Positions 39,343-50,502 are shown, counted from the stretch's first letter. The stretch is DNA of 64,000 nucleotides from Eutreptiella sp. 'Long Island Sound 2002' (GCA_964036045.1 OZ038385.1:24264853-24328852); one strand, 5' to 3'. Program-made: numbers and translations. The notes: a model not told the origin generated them from the sequence alone.

Positions 39343-42300
39343 ATGTCTGGGCACGATCGCCGAACGTTGCAGTTCCGGGTCTACATGAACCCTTCAGTTG
39401 TGGACGCAGACCAGTTTGTGGTGTGCACCGCTGCCTCTGTCCCGGGGATGGCCCAGGGCATCCGAATGACGCCCAGCCGGACCGGCAACCGGGCCATCTG
39501 GGAGTGCACCGCCCAGGTGAACCCCAGCACGTTAAGGCGGGCCGCCCCAGCCCCTCCCGTGGGCCTGGGCGCGGGCGACAGCCCCGGGGTCGCGGCGGCC
39601 CTTTTCGAGGTGTCGTTCGCGGTGCAGAGCGCGGACCGGGGAAGCCTGCGGGAGTCCCCGAAGTACCCCGTCCAGGCGCTGCTCCCCATGTACTACCACA
39701 ACTGCGTCTCCGCGGCGGCCGCCGAGCCGTCCACGTTCCACGCGTTCGTGCAGGACGAGCTCCGGCTGCTGCTCGAGGGCCACACGCCAAGCAGCGAGTT
39801 CCTCCCGCGCTTCACGGCGCTGGTGCAGTCGCGGCCGCTGTTCCCGACGGACCTCGAAACGTTCGTGTCGGCGCTGGATGCGCTGATCCCCTCGCTGCCC
39901 CGGGAGCTGGGGCCGGAGCGGTTCCTCCCCATCGCCGCCGCCATCGGGTACTACCATCATAAATCGAGGCGGGCGAAGGGGGAGCGCGGGGGCGCTCCGG
40001 GGGGGACGGCGACGGGGGAGGCGACGCTCTCCGTGTCGGTTTGCAGGTGGGCCCTCCGCCAGTGCCCGCGCCGCGCGGAGCTGGACGCGCTGTGCGAGGC
40101 GTGGGAGCGGGCGGCCCGGGCGGCCGCCCAACGCGGGGAACGGGGCAGCAACACGCGGCAGTTCCACTGGTACGCGCAGGGCGGCATGTTGTTCGTCGCC
40201 GAGGTCCTCTACGCCGAGGCGAAGGCCTTCGAGTGGCTGCCCCTCGTGCACTTCCTCGACGACGACCGGCTGCCGGCCCCGCTCGACGCCTCCCATTTCT
40301 CTGGCGGGCAGCGGGGGGCGTTGGTCGAGTCGTACGTCCTGGCGATCCGGCGTGTGTCTGCGGGGCTCCGGCAGATCCTGGACGCCCCTCCTCCCGCGAA
40401 GGACCCGCAGGGGCACGCCCGGAGGGTCGAGGCCTACGCCACCTCCGTCCTGAACATTCTCGGGGCCTTCTGCCCGTCGGTGGCGGCAATGACCCAACTG
40501 ATCGAGACGGCCGCCCAGTTTGGGGAGATGTGGCTGCTGGTCCTCCAGCCGGCGCTGACCTCCCGCCTGCGGTCCCTCGACTTCGGCCCGGAGGACGCCG
40601 CGGTGTTCGAGCAGATGGTGGAGCGGTTCCCCTTCATGAGCTCCGCGAGGTGCGCGATCGCGTTGCTCTCCAACCGGCGCTTACCCAACCGGGCGTTGCC
40701 TGAGCAACGCCTTCTAACGTTTATTGCCCAACTGACGGACTCGCTGACCGGAGAAGAGGAGGACATGGAGACTCTGGCACACACCACCCGCCGTTGGCTG
40801 ACCAGAATCTGTGGAGCAGACGGAGCTGAGGGGCGGAGCTTGGAGCTCAATGACCAGATCCGGAAGATGATACGGTGCTGGGACCAGGTCCTCCAGTTGC
40901 CTTGTTTTGCTCCGGTCACCAAAGCGGGCCAGACGATCCTCTTGGGGTTCTCTGAGGCATGTTTTCCCAGGGATGCGTCCTCTCTAGCGTCTCGGATCCC
41001 CGTGCTTCGAGTGGTCTTGCAGCTCGAGGGCGACGGTCGGCAGATTGCGGTGGAAGCATTGTCGAACGCGGTCACCTCCGGCGCGCTCAAGATCGTGCAG
41101 CAGGTGCACGACGACGGCACGCACCGCTCGGAGCTGCTGGATTTGCTGTTTGAAAGCCCCTCACCACTGCGCTGTACCCTTCTCGAAAGGCTGGCGAACA
41201 TCTCCGTCGCCGTGCCAGGAATGCGCCCCAAGACGGTCCAGGCAGGAGTGCGCTGGGGGGACCTAGACCCAGTGCTCACGAACGAAACTCTCTGGACCCG
41301 CCTACTGTCCCCTGTTTGGGTGCAGGCCTGCGAGTCCCCGGCGAGGGATTCTGAAAGCCGGGGCAGACTTGTGAGGCAGGTGATGGAGCTGTTGGAGACC
41401 TCAGCGGAGCGGCTCAACAATGGCACAATCGAGCTGCTGCCCCTGCACAGTGTCCTCCGGTCCAAACAGACTTACCAGAGGCTCGTGGGGCAGGTGTTGG
41501 GTGAGGGTAAGGTGGCGAGTGCGACCATCTTGGACAGTGAGAAGCAACTTCGGTGTTTCGACGCCGAGTTGGAGCAGCTGCAGTGCTACGTGAAGATGTT
41601 TTGTGCCCAGGTCAAGGCGGAGGTGGAGGATCTTGGGCAGATCATTGACAACGTCCTGCAGGGCTACAACAAGATCCCGCTGGATCAGTCCATGTCAAAG
41701 TGCGATGGCATCGCTGTCAGGCCCCACCTGCCGTGGCTGTTCTCTCTGCGGGGCAGCGCGCTCTTTCACGGAATGTGGAAGGCTGCGGCCAAGTCGAAAG
41801 TCAAAGAGGCAGGGGGCGCAGAGGACGGGGTGCTGACGCAAGAGTTTGTGGTAGGCACCGTCATTCCGCACGTGCGGCAGGTCTGGAATGAGCTGGCGGA
41901 CTCCTTTGAGAGCGAGCGGGCGGTCGCGAAGGCAATCGGCTTCTGCGTTGATCTCGAGATGCCGGCGGTCGGGCGGGAGCTGCTGCACTTGGAGGCGACC
42001 GCCCCCAAGACGGCGCCGTGGCTGGACCGGGTACTGGAAGCGGTGGACGCTTTCCGCATCGCGGTCAAGCTCAAAGCGTGGGCCCCGAGCGTCCTGACCT
42101 GCCACGGCGTGCTCGCGACCGACGCAACCGCCATCTTCGAGCCCCTCGAGAACGACCCCACGGTCGCACTGCTGCGGAGGGCGATGGAGGCGACCGACGC
42201 CGTGTGGGACCGGACGCTGGGGACGATGCGGGGGCTGGTGGCGCCGTTCGCGGGGACCCTGGCGCGCTGCCCGGGGGCCATGCAGGACTTCCTGATCACC

Positions 42301-45300
42301 CTGGGCCAGAGCGGGCGGGTGCTGGAGTGGCTGGTGGAGCACAGGGACACGGACCAGTTCACGCACGTCCTGGACATGGCCCGGCCCAACACGGAGGACG
42401 CGTATCTATTGGGGGCCCTCGCCTCGCTGCAGCAGGTCCGCACGTTCCTGGCGGCCGTCCTCTACGCCCCGCGCCCGTACCCGGACCTGGCGGCGTTCCT
42501 GGGCGCGCTGGCCGCGTTGGAGGTGGACCCGACGGTGCACAACTCGTTGGTCGCGGTGCAGACCATGTTCGACCCCGTGATCGAGCTGCTCGCCAGCACC
42601 TCCCGCTCGCCGGGGGCCCAGGCGTGCTATGACCTGCTGGCGGTCATGCGGACCGGCACGTTCCACGTCGTGTGCGCCCCGGCCGAGCGGGACCAGATCA
42701 TGTGCAAGACGACCGACGGGAAGTCGTTCGATCTGGACCGAATGGCGGAGCTGCGCCGGCAGCTCCTGATGACGGAGGTCCCGGCGGAGCTCGAGGGGGA
42801 GACCCACATCCAGGACCTCCTCAACGAGTTCGTGGAGACGTTCCAGCGGCTGGAGGCGTGTGGCCGGGCTCTGTCCGAGCTCCTCGCGATCGGGCATTTC
42901 GCGTATGGCGCCGACGATGCGCCTCAGACGGTCTTTTCTGTGTCCAGCACGGCCGCCCTTGAGGAGGTGGATGGGCACCTCCAGGCCCTCCAAATGCACA
43001 TCCAGGACTGGCAGTACGCCATCAGTTCCTCGCGCAACCGGCACTACTTCCTCAACTTCTACACCGTGAGGGAGCTCCGCTACCTCGTGAAGCACCTGCC
43101 GGGGGCAGCGGACGACGCAGAGTGGCAGTTGGCGTGGCCGTTGCTGCGCATCCCCTGCCCCGCGGCCGAGGAGAGCGCCGTGCGGTCCACGTGCATGCGG
43201 TTCCGGGGCGAGCTGCAGCAGCCCCTTGCGGCAGCGGAGCGGCTGCCCTGGGCGCTGGGCGCGTTGGACAGCGTGGGACTCCTGCTGGGGCAGGCCAACC
43301 AGGGGGTCGCCCCGGCACCGCGGACCATCGACCATCTGCCCGATCTGACGGCCCAGCAGCAGACGCAGGGGGACCTGGTGATGCGCAAGATGCAGGACTC
43401 GGAGGAGGGCGCCCCGGTCTTTGTCTGCACCGCCGACGGGGAGGCCCGGGTGATCGAGCTGGTGTTGTCGATCTACGCCCGGCGGGGGTACGTCCCGGAG
43501 TCGGAGGAGCTCCTCCTCTGCTCCGGCCACACCACCGTCGAGGAGATCGACCTCCTCCTCCACCGCTTCGTCTCAGCCCGAGACCATGGCCGGGAGGACC
43601 GGCTGTACTGTCTCGGGAACGTGCACCTCCTTCCGTACGTCGTGCAGTGCGGCACCGTGGAGACCCTGCGGCGGCTGAAGGACAAGGTCGGGTACAAACG
43701 CGCCAGCGCGCTTGCCTTTGTCAGCGGCCAGGCCAACCAGATGCTCACGAATGCCCTGGGCCAGTACCAGGTGACGGTGAGCGCCCTGCCGACCGCCACC
43801 CTCGCCGCGGCTGTCCGGAGCATCGGAGACCAGTACCATGAGAGGTGCATGGAGGCGGTGTCCTCCGAGATCAACGGGGGGGGCAAGACGTTCTATATCC
43901 TCCGCCAGGCCGAGGCGCTCCAGAAGGTCCACGAAGGCCAGCCCCTCCTCCATCACGTGGAGGTGCGGGAGACCACCACCGTCTCCCAGCTGGTGGCCAC
44001 CCTGCTCTCCGGGTCGCCCGCCCCGGGCGGTCCGCTCGTCATCCACCTCGACCTCGCCCACATCCTGCCCTCGCGCATCGACGCCCTCATGTTCGAGCTC
44101 CTCATCGTGGGGACGCTCCGCGACCCTCTGCGGGCGGCCGTGTACCACCGGCCCGTGTCCAGCATCTTCTTCGTGGAGGTCCCGAACACGCCCGGGGAGC
44201 GGACCGCCCTGCAACTCCCGTTCTGCCTGCTGCTCCCGCGCACCTTCCTGCGGATGCGCAAGGCCCGCATGTCGCTGGAGAGGCCCGTGTTTCGGGCGCC
44301 GCCGTCGGGCGGTCTGCCGCTGGTCGAGTTCGTGGAGAACACGGATCTGGTCACGTTGGCGAAGGTCCTCGGCGCGATGCAGCGCGAGGTCTTCAAACCG
44401 AAGACCCCCAACTTTAACTTGGCCTGGAAGGCGGCGACCGCGCCCCCCCCGAGCCCCGCGGAGGCCTACGAGCTGATAGAGGCCGCGTGCTCCTCCCCCG
44501 AATCGCCCCCGTCCTTCCTGCTGTTCGACAGCTACGCCCGGTTCCTCGGCTGCCTCCTCTCCCGCCTCGAGGGGTGGCGCATGATGGGCCCCGTGGCGAT
44601 GGCCTTCCCCTCCCTCCGGGGCCTGAGGCACTCCATGTACGAGGTCTGCATCGCGACCGGCAAGGCCTTCGCGCTGCGGCAGATCCCCAAATCAATGGAA
44701 GTGGACACGTCTCCGCTGGTCCCGGAGCCGGCTCTGAGCACCCTGAGCTTTGTGGCCGGAGCCCTGGCGCGCCAACTGTCGCGTGCGCGCTCCCGAGACT
44801 CGCACGTCAGCCGCGGGTCTTCTTCCGGCGAGCCCGACTTCGCGCGCGTTCCATCGATTCCGGGGGCTCTGCAACGGACCCCGTCGGGCCCGCGGGGGTC
44901 CGAGATGGATCCGGGGGTCTCGAGGGTGGTCTCTGGGCCCCACGTGGAGCCGGTCGCCGTCCCGCAGGCCCGGGCGGTGGAGGCCGGTGGGGTGGGGCGC
45001 GTGGACGCCGGGGCCTACGTGCACCGCTTCCAGCGGCTGTCGTGGGAGACCCAACGCCCCCCGGTGGCGGTGGTGAAGAGCAACGCCCAGGGGACGGTCA
45101 ACGGCATCGACGTCATCACCCTGGACAAGGGGTTTGTGGGCAACTTCTTCCCGGGGTCGATGCAGGCCGTCATGAAGGACAACGGGATCCGGCTGGACAA
45201 GGACTGGACCCTCGCGTCGCATCAGGACTGCCTGAAGCTGGTGCTCCAGGTGGAGGGGGGCGGCGCGGTGCAGCGCCCGCTGGACGACCTCCCCGGCCCC

Positions 45301-48300
45301 GAGGAGTACGTCATCACCATCGACAACCTGATCAAGCTGCTCAGCATCCAACAGCGCCTCAAGTACTGCCTCCCGGTGGTCCTGATGGGGGAGACCGGGT
45401 GCGGCAAGACCGCCCTCGTTCGCTTCCTGGCCAAAACGCTGCAGTTTCCGCTGCTGACCCTGGACGTCCACGGCGGGATTACCAACGATGACATCCGGAG
45501 CAAGACCCGGGAGGCCATCGCCAAGGCCACGGACACGCAGCGCAATGTAATGCTGTTCTTCGACGAGATCAATGCCGCCAACTGCATGGCCATGTTCAAG
45601 TCGTTGATCATCGACCGGGTCATGGACAACACGCGCCTGCCCGACAGCGTGCAGATCATCTCCTGCTGCAACCCGTACCGGCTCCGCCAGAACAAGGAGG
45701 AGGAGGAGGTCGCGCTGGTGTACCAGCACGGCGCCGAGCAGGGGGCGTCCGGGATCACGGACCCCATGAAGAAGCTGGTCTACCGCGTGCACCCCCTCCC
45801 CGAGAGCCTGGTGGACGTGGTGCACGACTTCGGTGCCCTGAGCAACGCGAGCGAGAGGCTCTACACCGTGGGCATCCTCAGGAAGGAGCTGGGCAGTGCC
45901 GCAGCCCCGGGCCAAGAAGGGGAAAAGGCCTACAACGGGTTCATCGATGCGTTCACCGCGCTCCTCTGCGGCTCGCAGCAGTTCGTGCGGGACGCCAACG
46001 GCGGCGAGCACAGCGTGGTCTCCATGCGGGACATTGCCCGGGCGGCCAAGGTCTTCAAGTGGTTCCTCAAGTACTACTCGGAGCTGGAGGGCTCGGAGCC
46101 GCCCGCCAAGAGCTCGGACGACGGGGCCATCGCACTGGACATGACCACGGCCGATTGCAGGCCCGCCATGCGCCGGGCCGTGGTCCTCACGCTCGGCTAC
46201 TGCTACCACTCCCGCCTGAACAGGGCCGACCGGGCCCGCTACAGGGCCCGCGTGTGTGACATATGGGCCGGGCTGGATCACGAGGCGCTGGACACGGCGT
46301 GGCTGGCCATGGGCAGCGCAGAGGGCCTCATGTCCCTTCTCGAGGAGACCCAAGACAGGTTCGTGTCGCAGATGCAGCTCGACGCGGGGATCGCGCTGAA
46401 CGAGGCGTTGCGGGAGAACCTGTTCATGCTCCTGGTGAGCATCATGAACCAGATCCCCATCCTCATCGTCGGGAAGCCCGGCTGCTCCAAGAGCCTGGCC
46501 ATGGACGTGCTCAAGAACAACCTGAAGGGGGCGGTGTCCCCCAACCCGTTCTTCAAGGCCATGCCCGCCGTGGAGGTCTTCGCCTACCAGTGCTCCCCCC
46601 TCTCCACCCCGGAGGCCATCCAGGGCGCGTTCGCGAGCGCGCGCGGCTACCAGGTGGGGGACGACAAGACCATCATCTGCGTGCTCCTGGACGAGGTGGG
46701 CCTGGCGGAGGAGTCGCCGCACCTGCCGCTGAAGGTGCTGCACCGCGAGCTGGAGCACCTCGGCGGGCTGGCGTGCGTCGGCATCTCGAACTGGGCGCTC
46801 GATGCCGCGAAGATGAGCCGCTGCGTCACGCTCTACCGGCCGCCGCCCCGCGTCGAGGACCTGTGCGCCACGGCCATGGGCATGGTCCGGAACCCCAACC
46901 TCCAGGCCTACCTCCGCAGCCTGGCCCACGCCTTCTTCCGGGTGTACCATCAACAGAGGCGCACGGACTTCTGGGGGATGCGGGAGTTCTACAGCACCGT
47001 GCGCGTGATCAGCGCCGAGCTGGAGCAGCGGCGGCGGCAGGGGCGCGAGGCCGTCCTGGAGCCCGGGATCCTGATGAAGACCGTCCTCCGCAACTTCGGG
47101 GGGCGGCCCGAGGAGGAGCTCCGGCAGGTGATCGAGCTGTTCTTCGACGCGGTCGGGATGGGTCTGGCCGCGACCCCCCGGCTGCCCGTGCGGGAGCTGA
47201 TCAGCCAGAACCTGGAGGAGCCCAACGCCCGGCACCTGATGCTGCTCACCGTCAACAACGCGGCCCTGCGCTTGCTCTTCGAGAGTGGGATCGTGGACCA
47301 CCGCCGGGCGGAGGTGCTCTTCGGGGGCACCTACCCCAACGACGTGAGTGACGTCTCGGTCGCCATGAACCTGCACCGGATCAAGGGCTTCATGCAGCAG
47401 CCGATCTCGCTCGTGATGGTGCACTGCGACTCGCTGTACGAGTCGCTGTACGACCTCCTGAACCAGCACTACATGGAGCACGCCGGGCAGCGGTACGTCC
47501 GGATCGCCCATGGGTCCGCCTCAAGGCAGTACCCGATCCACCGGCTCTTCCGGGTGGTCGTGGTGGTGGAGCAGCACGACGCCTACTACCGCCTGGCGCC
47601 TCCGCTGCTGAACCGCTTCGAGAAGCAGGTCTTCCTCCGCAAGGCGCTGATGACCCCGGCCGACGAGGCGCTGCTCGGGCGCGTGCGGCGGTTCTGGGGC
47701 GCGGTCGTCGACTGCATCGACAGCGCGAATCCCGAGGCCGCCCGCCGCCGGGCCATCGCCGGGTTTCACGCGGAGCTGCTCAGTTCGCTCGTCTTCACAC
47801 TGGAGCGCGGGGGCGGAGCGGCAGCGTACAGTAGCCCAGAGGCGCGCCTGGAGGCGCTGGATGGGGAGGCAAGGCGCGCGCTCACCTGGACCCTGACCAC
47901 GGAGGCGGTGTGTATCATCGCCTCGAAGCTCAGCTCCGAGGAGCAGGAGCAGAGGTTCGGGTTTGACCTCGTGAAGGAGTACTTCGAGGGGCAGCAGCAC
48001 TCCGCCCTGCCCGCGCTCCTCAAGGCCCTGATCGACGGGGCCCCGGGCGCGGCGGGTGCGGACAAGAGCCTGTGGAATGACGCGGCCGGGGCGCAGGTGT
48101 TCGGCCTGACCTACAGCCCCATCCAGAGCCAGCTGGGCCCCGGCTTGGAGAGGGACACGGGGGCTCGGGTGCGGGAGGTGGCGCTTCATGAGCTGTCCTC
48201 CAGCGCCGACATCGAGAAGATCGTGGGTGACTTTTATGGCGGGGCCGGCGGCGGTGATGCGGAGCCCGCGACCGCCCCTCAGGCCCTGGTGGTGCATGTG

Positions 48301-50502
48301 GACCCGGCCGCGGCTGTGCTCGCCACCGCCGCGCGGCGGATCATCGAGCACTGCCGCTTCGTGTGCGAGAAGGCCCGGGGCAGAGCGCTGGCCCGTTGGT
48401 CCGCCGCGGGCGCCGCCCCGGGGGGCGGCGTCTTCGTGATCGTCGTGGTGCACTTGGCGCGCGGCGCGGACGCCACGTTCCCGTTCGACTTCGACTCCCA
48501 ATGGCGCTTTGTGTTCCTGGACTCGGTCAGGCCCCCCGAGCTCGAGTCCGGGGGGCTGCCCTCCGTCGGGCACATGCTGCGCAGCCCCCTCATCGACATC
48601 GTCACGGCCCTCGACTTCCCGGCGGTGATGGGCGAGTGCCTCCGCGTGGTGCTGTCCCGCATGGTGTACCCGCACAGCCGCACCCCTGCGGAGGTGCAGG
48701 CCCAGATCACTCTCATGCTCGAGTGCCTCCAGGACCCGGCCTTCGTCGGGATCGTCCGGGGCTGGATCGTCGAGGTGGTCCGGACGGTGCCGCATCCCGA
48801 TAGCCCCGACGTTGCCGGGTCGTTCGGAAGCAACCCCAAGTGGTACGGCGAGATTGCCTGCGCGGCGCACGAGTTGGCGATGGCCGGGACCTTCCGGAGT
48901 GTCTTGCACAACAAGATTCTGCAGATTGTGTCAGCGCTCTTGACTACGGTGCTCGCGTTCCTGGACCGCAACGGGTCGCTTGCGCTTCTGCAGCAGCCCG
49001 GCAAACGGGAGCTGTGGTTGAAGCTGTCCCAGCACGCGGTCAACCAGTTGTCACTTGGCCCACAAGCCATGAGTGCTGTGACCAAGTCCGCAGCCGAACG
49101 GCAACTCGTGGTAACCGACGCGCAGACGCCTGCCCGACCTTTCACCGGCCGTTTCCCCGTGAGCTGGAGCGTGTCTGCCGCGGTCGATGGCTTTCGCGGT
49201 GTCATCGAGGCGCTTCCTCGACACGAGCAGCTGCAGGCCCTGACGGCCCAGTACAGGCTTGATCCGCTTCATGAGCTTGGGATGGACCCCGCCAATCTGG
49301 GAGCGGACCTTCTGGCGGACTACGCACATGACTTCACCGCAATGCACATGCCCTGGATGAACGGCCTGGCGCGGGGGGCGCAGCAACAGCTGCTTGTGGA
49401 GCTGTTCACGCGGGTCCGGGGCCAAGAGCTGACCTCGATCCTCGAGCTGCACTGCCTCTTCTGGCGGCTGGAGCGCGAGCTGAACCACATTGCCAGGCTG
49501 ATGACCGTCACCCCCTCTGTTCTGCCCCAGGCGCTGACCCTCATCCGGACATGTGACATCGCCGCCCTCGACCTGCAGCTGATCATCGTGGTCCACTCCG
49601 AGCTGCTGAGGGAACTGTCTGCCCCCTCGAGCACTGCCCAGCGCCCCTCGTCCGGCCGTCGGCAGGTGTACCGAGACTGGACTGCCCGGCAGAAGGTGCT
49701 GGAGGGCTTGACGGAGGACATCCCCATGCAACCGGGCCAACCGTTGTTTCAGGAGTTCCTGACCGATGTCCAACCGCGGGTCAAGGCCGTTGCGCTGTTT
49801 CTCGAGCTGGTTGCGGGCCCAGTGGGTCTGGACGCCGCGCAGGTTGAGGCGTTCCTGGCAGACCTGCCCCCCGGCTCGATGCTCAACGCTGCCGCGCTCC
49901 ACGCCGGCCTGCGGATGGCGCAGCGGACCGTGGCCGACCACAAAAGAGCCGAGGCCGCGTGTGGCCAGTTCCTGGAACGCTTTGTCTTGGAGGTCTGCCT
50001 GCCGAATGCCACCGTCATTGGCCATGTGGAGCGCTACCTCGTGGACCTGTTCTGTTGCCTGGCGGCGGGGGTTCCGGTCGTCCTGGCCCCAAACACCACC
50101 GCCGGGGTGACCGCCGGCAAGGGCGACACGCTCCACTGCGGGGCCCTGGCGGTGCTCGAAGGAGGGGTGACCATCCCGCGCTCCCTGAGCCTCACGCTGT
50201 CGGTGCTCCGGAAGTTGCTGTTCGTGGCCGCCGGCGATGCCAAGGCCCAGGCGGACCGAAAGATCTCGGACTGGCTGGCACAGATTTCGCGGCACGAAGG
50301 CCATCCCGATTCCAACTTCGCGACGCTGTTGGTGGTGCTCCAGGAGGAGGAGATGCGGGCCGAGCTGCGGCAGTTGTCTGAGTTGCCAGCCTTCACCGAG
50401 GCACACCTGACGCATTTGGCGCCGGAGACGCCGCCCCGGCACATGATCATGAGTGTGGTCCGGGTGCGGTTGTACCTGCAGATGCGTATGCAGCCGCCCT
50501 GA
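39343..50502 (+). CDS. RNF213: RNF213/mysterin-like giant AAA+ ATPase and E3 ligase, main part
   Basis: A 3719-codon frame opens at the first ATG after an in-frame TAG near 39268. Residues 1-110 (LQFRVYM, WECTAQV, FEVSFAV) weakly resemble a CBM20-type starch-binding fold. A Ser/Arg/Pro-rich linker covers about 1800-1885. The first ATPase has Walker A GETGCGKT (2016) and Walker B FFDE (2074-2075), followed by IISCCNPYRLR. The second has Walker A GKPGCSKS (2377) and Walker B LLDE (2450-2451), followed by GISNWALD. The PLLNRFEK block near 2750 is also typical of the family. RNF213 is a cytosolic E3 ligase acting in lipid metabolism and cell-autonomous defence in vertebrates; the role here is unknown. 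No RING finger is visible. No intron is visible in over 11 kb. The frame stops at TGA 50500 and homology continues in another frame. Confidence 0.9.
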   Translation: MSGHDRRTLQFRVYMNPSVVDADQFVVCTAASVPGMAQGIRMTPSRTGNRAIWECTAQVNPSTLRRAAPAPPVGLGAGDSPGVAAALFEVSFAVQSADRGSLRESPKYPVQALLPMYYHNCVSAAAAEPSTFHAFVQDELRLLLEGHTPSSEFLPRFTALVQSRPLFPTDLETFVSALDALIPSLPRELGPERFLPIAAAIGYYHHKSRRAKGERGGAPGGTATGEATLSVSVCRWALRQCPRRAELDALCEAWERAARAAAQRGERGSNTRQFHWYAQGGMLFVAEVLYAEAKAFEWLPLVHFLDDDRLPAPLDASHFSGGQRGALVESYVLAIRRVSAGLRQILDAPPPAKDPQGHARRVEAYATSVLNILGAFCPSVAAMTQLIETAAQFGEMWLLVLQPALTSRLRSLDFGPEDAAVFEQMVERFPFMSSARCAIALLSNRRLPNRALPEQRLLTFIAQLTDSLTGEEEDMETLAHTTRRWLTRICGADGAEGRSLELNDQIRKMIRCWDQVLQLPCFAPVTKAGQTILLGFSEACFPRDASSLASRIPVLRVVLQLEGDGRQIAVEALSNAVTSGALKIVQQVHDDGTHRSELLDLLFESPSPLRCTLLERLANISVAVPGMRPKTVQAGVRWGDLDPVLTNETLWTRLLSPVWVQACESPARDSESRGRLVRQVMELLETSAERLNNGTIELLPLHSVLRSKQTYQRLVGQVLGEGKVASATILDSEKQLRCFDAELEQLQCYVKMFCAQVKAEVEDLGQIIDNVLQGYNKIPLDQSMSKCDGIAVRPHLPWLFSLRGSALFHGMWKAAAKSKVKEAGGAEDGVLTQEFVVGTVIPHVRQVWNELADSFESERAVAKAIGFCVDLEMPAVGRELLHLEATAPKTAPWLDRVLEAVDAFRIAVKLKAWAPSVLTCHGVLATDATAIFEPLENDPTVALLRRAMEATDAVWDRTLGTMRGLVAPFAGTLARCPGAMQDFLITLGQSGRVLEWLVEHRDTDQFTHVLDMARPNTEDAYLLGALASLQQVRTFLAAVLYAPRPYPDLAAFLGALAALEVDPTVHNSLVAVQTMFDPVIELLASTSRSPGAQACYDLLAVMRTGTFHVVCAPAERDQIMCKTTDGKSFDLDRMAELRRQLLMTEVPAELEGETHIQDLLNEFVETFQRLEACGRALSELLAIGHFAYGADDAPQTVFSVSSTAALEEVDGHLQALQMHIQDWQYAISSSRNRHYFLNFYTVRELRYLVKHLPGAADDAEWQLAWPLLRIPCPAAEESAVRSTCMRFRGELQQPLAAAERLPWALGALDSVGLLLGQANQGVAPAPRTIDHLPDLTAQQQTQGDLVMRKMQDSEEGAPVFVCTADGEARVIELVLSIYARRGYVPESEELLLCSGHTTVEEIDLLLHRFVSARDHGREDRLYCLGNVHLLPYVVQCGTVETLRRLKDKVGYKRASALAFVSGQANQMLTNALGQYQVTVSALPTATLAAAVRSIGDQYHERCMEAVSSEINGGGKTFYILRQAEALQKVHEGQPLLHHVEVRETTTVSQLVATLLSGSPAPGGPLVIHLDLAHILPSRIDALMFELLIVGTLRDPLRAAVYHRPVSSIFFVEVPNTPGERTALQLPFCLLLPRTFLRMRKARMSLERPVFRAPPSGGLPLVEFVENTDLVTLAKVLGAMQREVFKPKTPNFNLAWKAATAPPPSPAEAYELIEAACSSPESPPSFLLFDSYARFLGCLLSRLEGWRMMGPVAMAFPSLRGLRHSMYEVCIATGKAFALRQIPKSMEVDTSPLVPEPALSTLSFVAGALARQLSRARSRDSHVSRGSSSGEPDFARVPSIPGALQRTPSGPRGSEMDPGVSRVVSGPHVEPVAVPQARAVEAGGVGRVDAGAYVHRFQRLSWETQRPPVAVVKSNAQGTVNGIDVITLDKGFVGNFFPGSMQAVMKDNGIRLDKDWTLASHQDCLKLVLQVEGGGAVQRPLDDLPGPEEYVITIDNLIKLLSIQQRLKYCLPVVLMGETGCGKTALVRFLAKTLQFPLLTLDVHGGITNDDIRSKTREAIAKATDTQRNVMLFFDEINAANCMAMFKSLIIDRVMDNTRLPDSVQIISCCNPYRLRQNKEEEEVALVYQHGAEQGASGITDPMKKLVYRVHPLPESLVDVVHDFGALSNASERLYTVGILRKELGSAAAPGQEGEKAYNGFIDAFTALLCGSQQFVRDANGGEHSVVSMRDIARAAKVFKWFLKYYSELEGSEPPAKSSDDGAIALDMTTADCRPAMRRAVVLTLGYCYHSRLNRADRARYRARVCDIWAGLDHEALDTAWLAMGSAEGLMSLLEETQDRFVSQMQLDAGIALNEALRENLFMLLVSIMNQIPILIVGKPGCSKSLAMDVLKNNLKGAVSPNPFFKAMPAVEVFAYQCSPLSTPEAIQGAFASARGYQVGDDKTIICVLLDEVGLAEESPHLPLKVLHRELEHLGGLACVGISNWALDAAKMSRCVTLYRPPPRVEDLCATAMGMVRNPNLQAYLRSLAHAFFRVYHQQRRTDFWGMREFYSTVRVISAELEQRRRQGREAVLEPGILMKTVLRNFGGRPEEELRQVIELFFDAVGMGLAATPRLPVRELISQNLEEPNARHLMLLTVNNAALRLLFESGIVDHRRAEVLFGGTYPNDVSDVSVAMNLHRIKGFMQQPISLVMVHCDSLYESLYDLLNQHYMEHAGQRYVRIAHGSASRQYPIHRLFRVVVVVEQHDAYYRLAPPLLNRFEKQVFLRKALMTPADEALLGRVRRFWGAVVDCIDSANPEAARRRAIAGFHAELLSSLVFTLERGGGAAAYSSPEARLEALDGEARRALTWTLTTEAVCIIASKLSSEEQEQRFGFDLVKEYFEGQQHSALPALLKALIDGAPGAAGADKSLWNDAAGAQVFGLTYSPIQSQLGPGLERDTGARVREVALHELSSSADIEKIVGDFYGGAGGGDAEPATAPQALVVHVDPAAAVLATAARRIIEHCRFVCEKARGRALARWSAAGAAPGGGVFVIVVVHLARGADATFPFDFDSQWRFVFLDSVRPPELESGGLPSVGHMLRSPLIDIVTALDFPAVMGECLRVVLSRMVYPHSRTPAEVQAQITLMLECLQDPAFVGIVRGWIVEVVRTVPHPDSPDVAGSFGSNPKWYGEIACAAHELAMAGTFRSVLHNKILQIVSALLTTVLAFLDRNGSLALLQQPGKRELWLKLSQHAVNQLSLGPQAMSAVTKSAAERQLVVTDAQTPARPFTGRFPVSWSVSAAVDGFRGVIEALPRHEQLQALTAQYRLDPLHELGMDPANLGADLLADYAHDFTAMHMPWMNGLARGAQQQLLVELFTRVRGQELTSILELHCLFWRLERELNHIARLMTVTPSVLPQALTLIRTCDIAALDLQLIIVVHSELLRELSAPSSTAQRPSSGRRQVYRDWTARQKVLEGLTEDIPMQPGQPLFQEFLTDVQPRVKAVALFLELVAGPVGLDAAQVEAFLADLPPGSMLNAAALHAGLRMAQRTVADHKRAEAACGQFLERFVLEVCLPNATVIGHVERYLVDLFCCLAAGVPVVLAPNTTAGVTAGKGDTLHCGALAVLEGGVTIPRSLSLTLSVLRKLLFVAAGDAKAQADRKISDWLAQISRHEGHPDSNFATLLVVLQEEEMRAELRQLSELPAFTEAHLTHLAPETPPRHMIMSVVRVRLYLQMRMQPP

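Noticed and set aside
44692-47511. 939-codon minus-strand open frame and other long antisense frames inside the RNF213-like gene
   Set aside because: They are shadows of a very GC-rich coding strand. The plus strand carries the conserved ATPase motifs.
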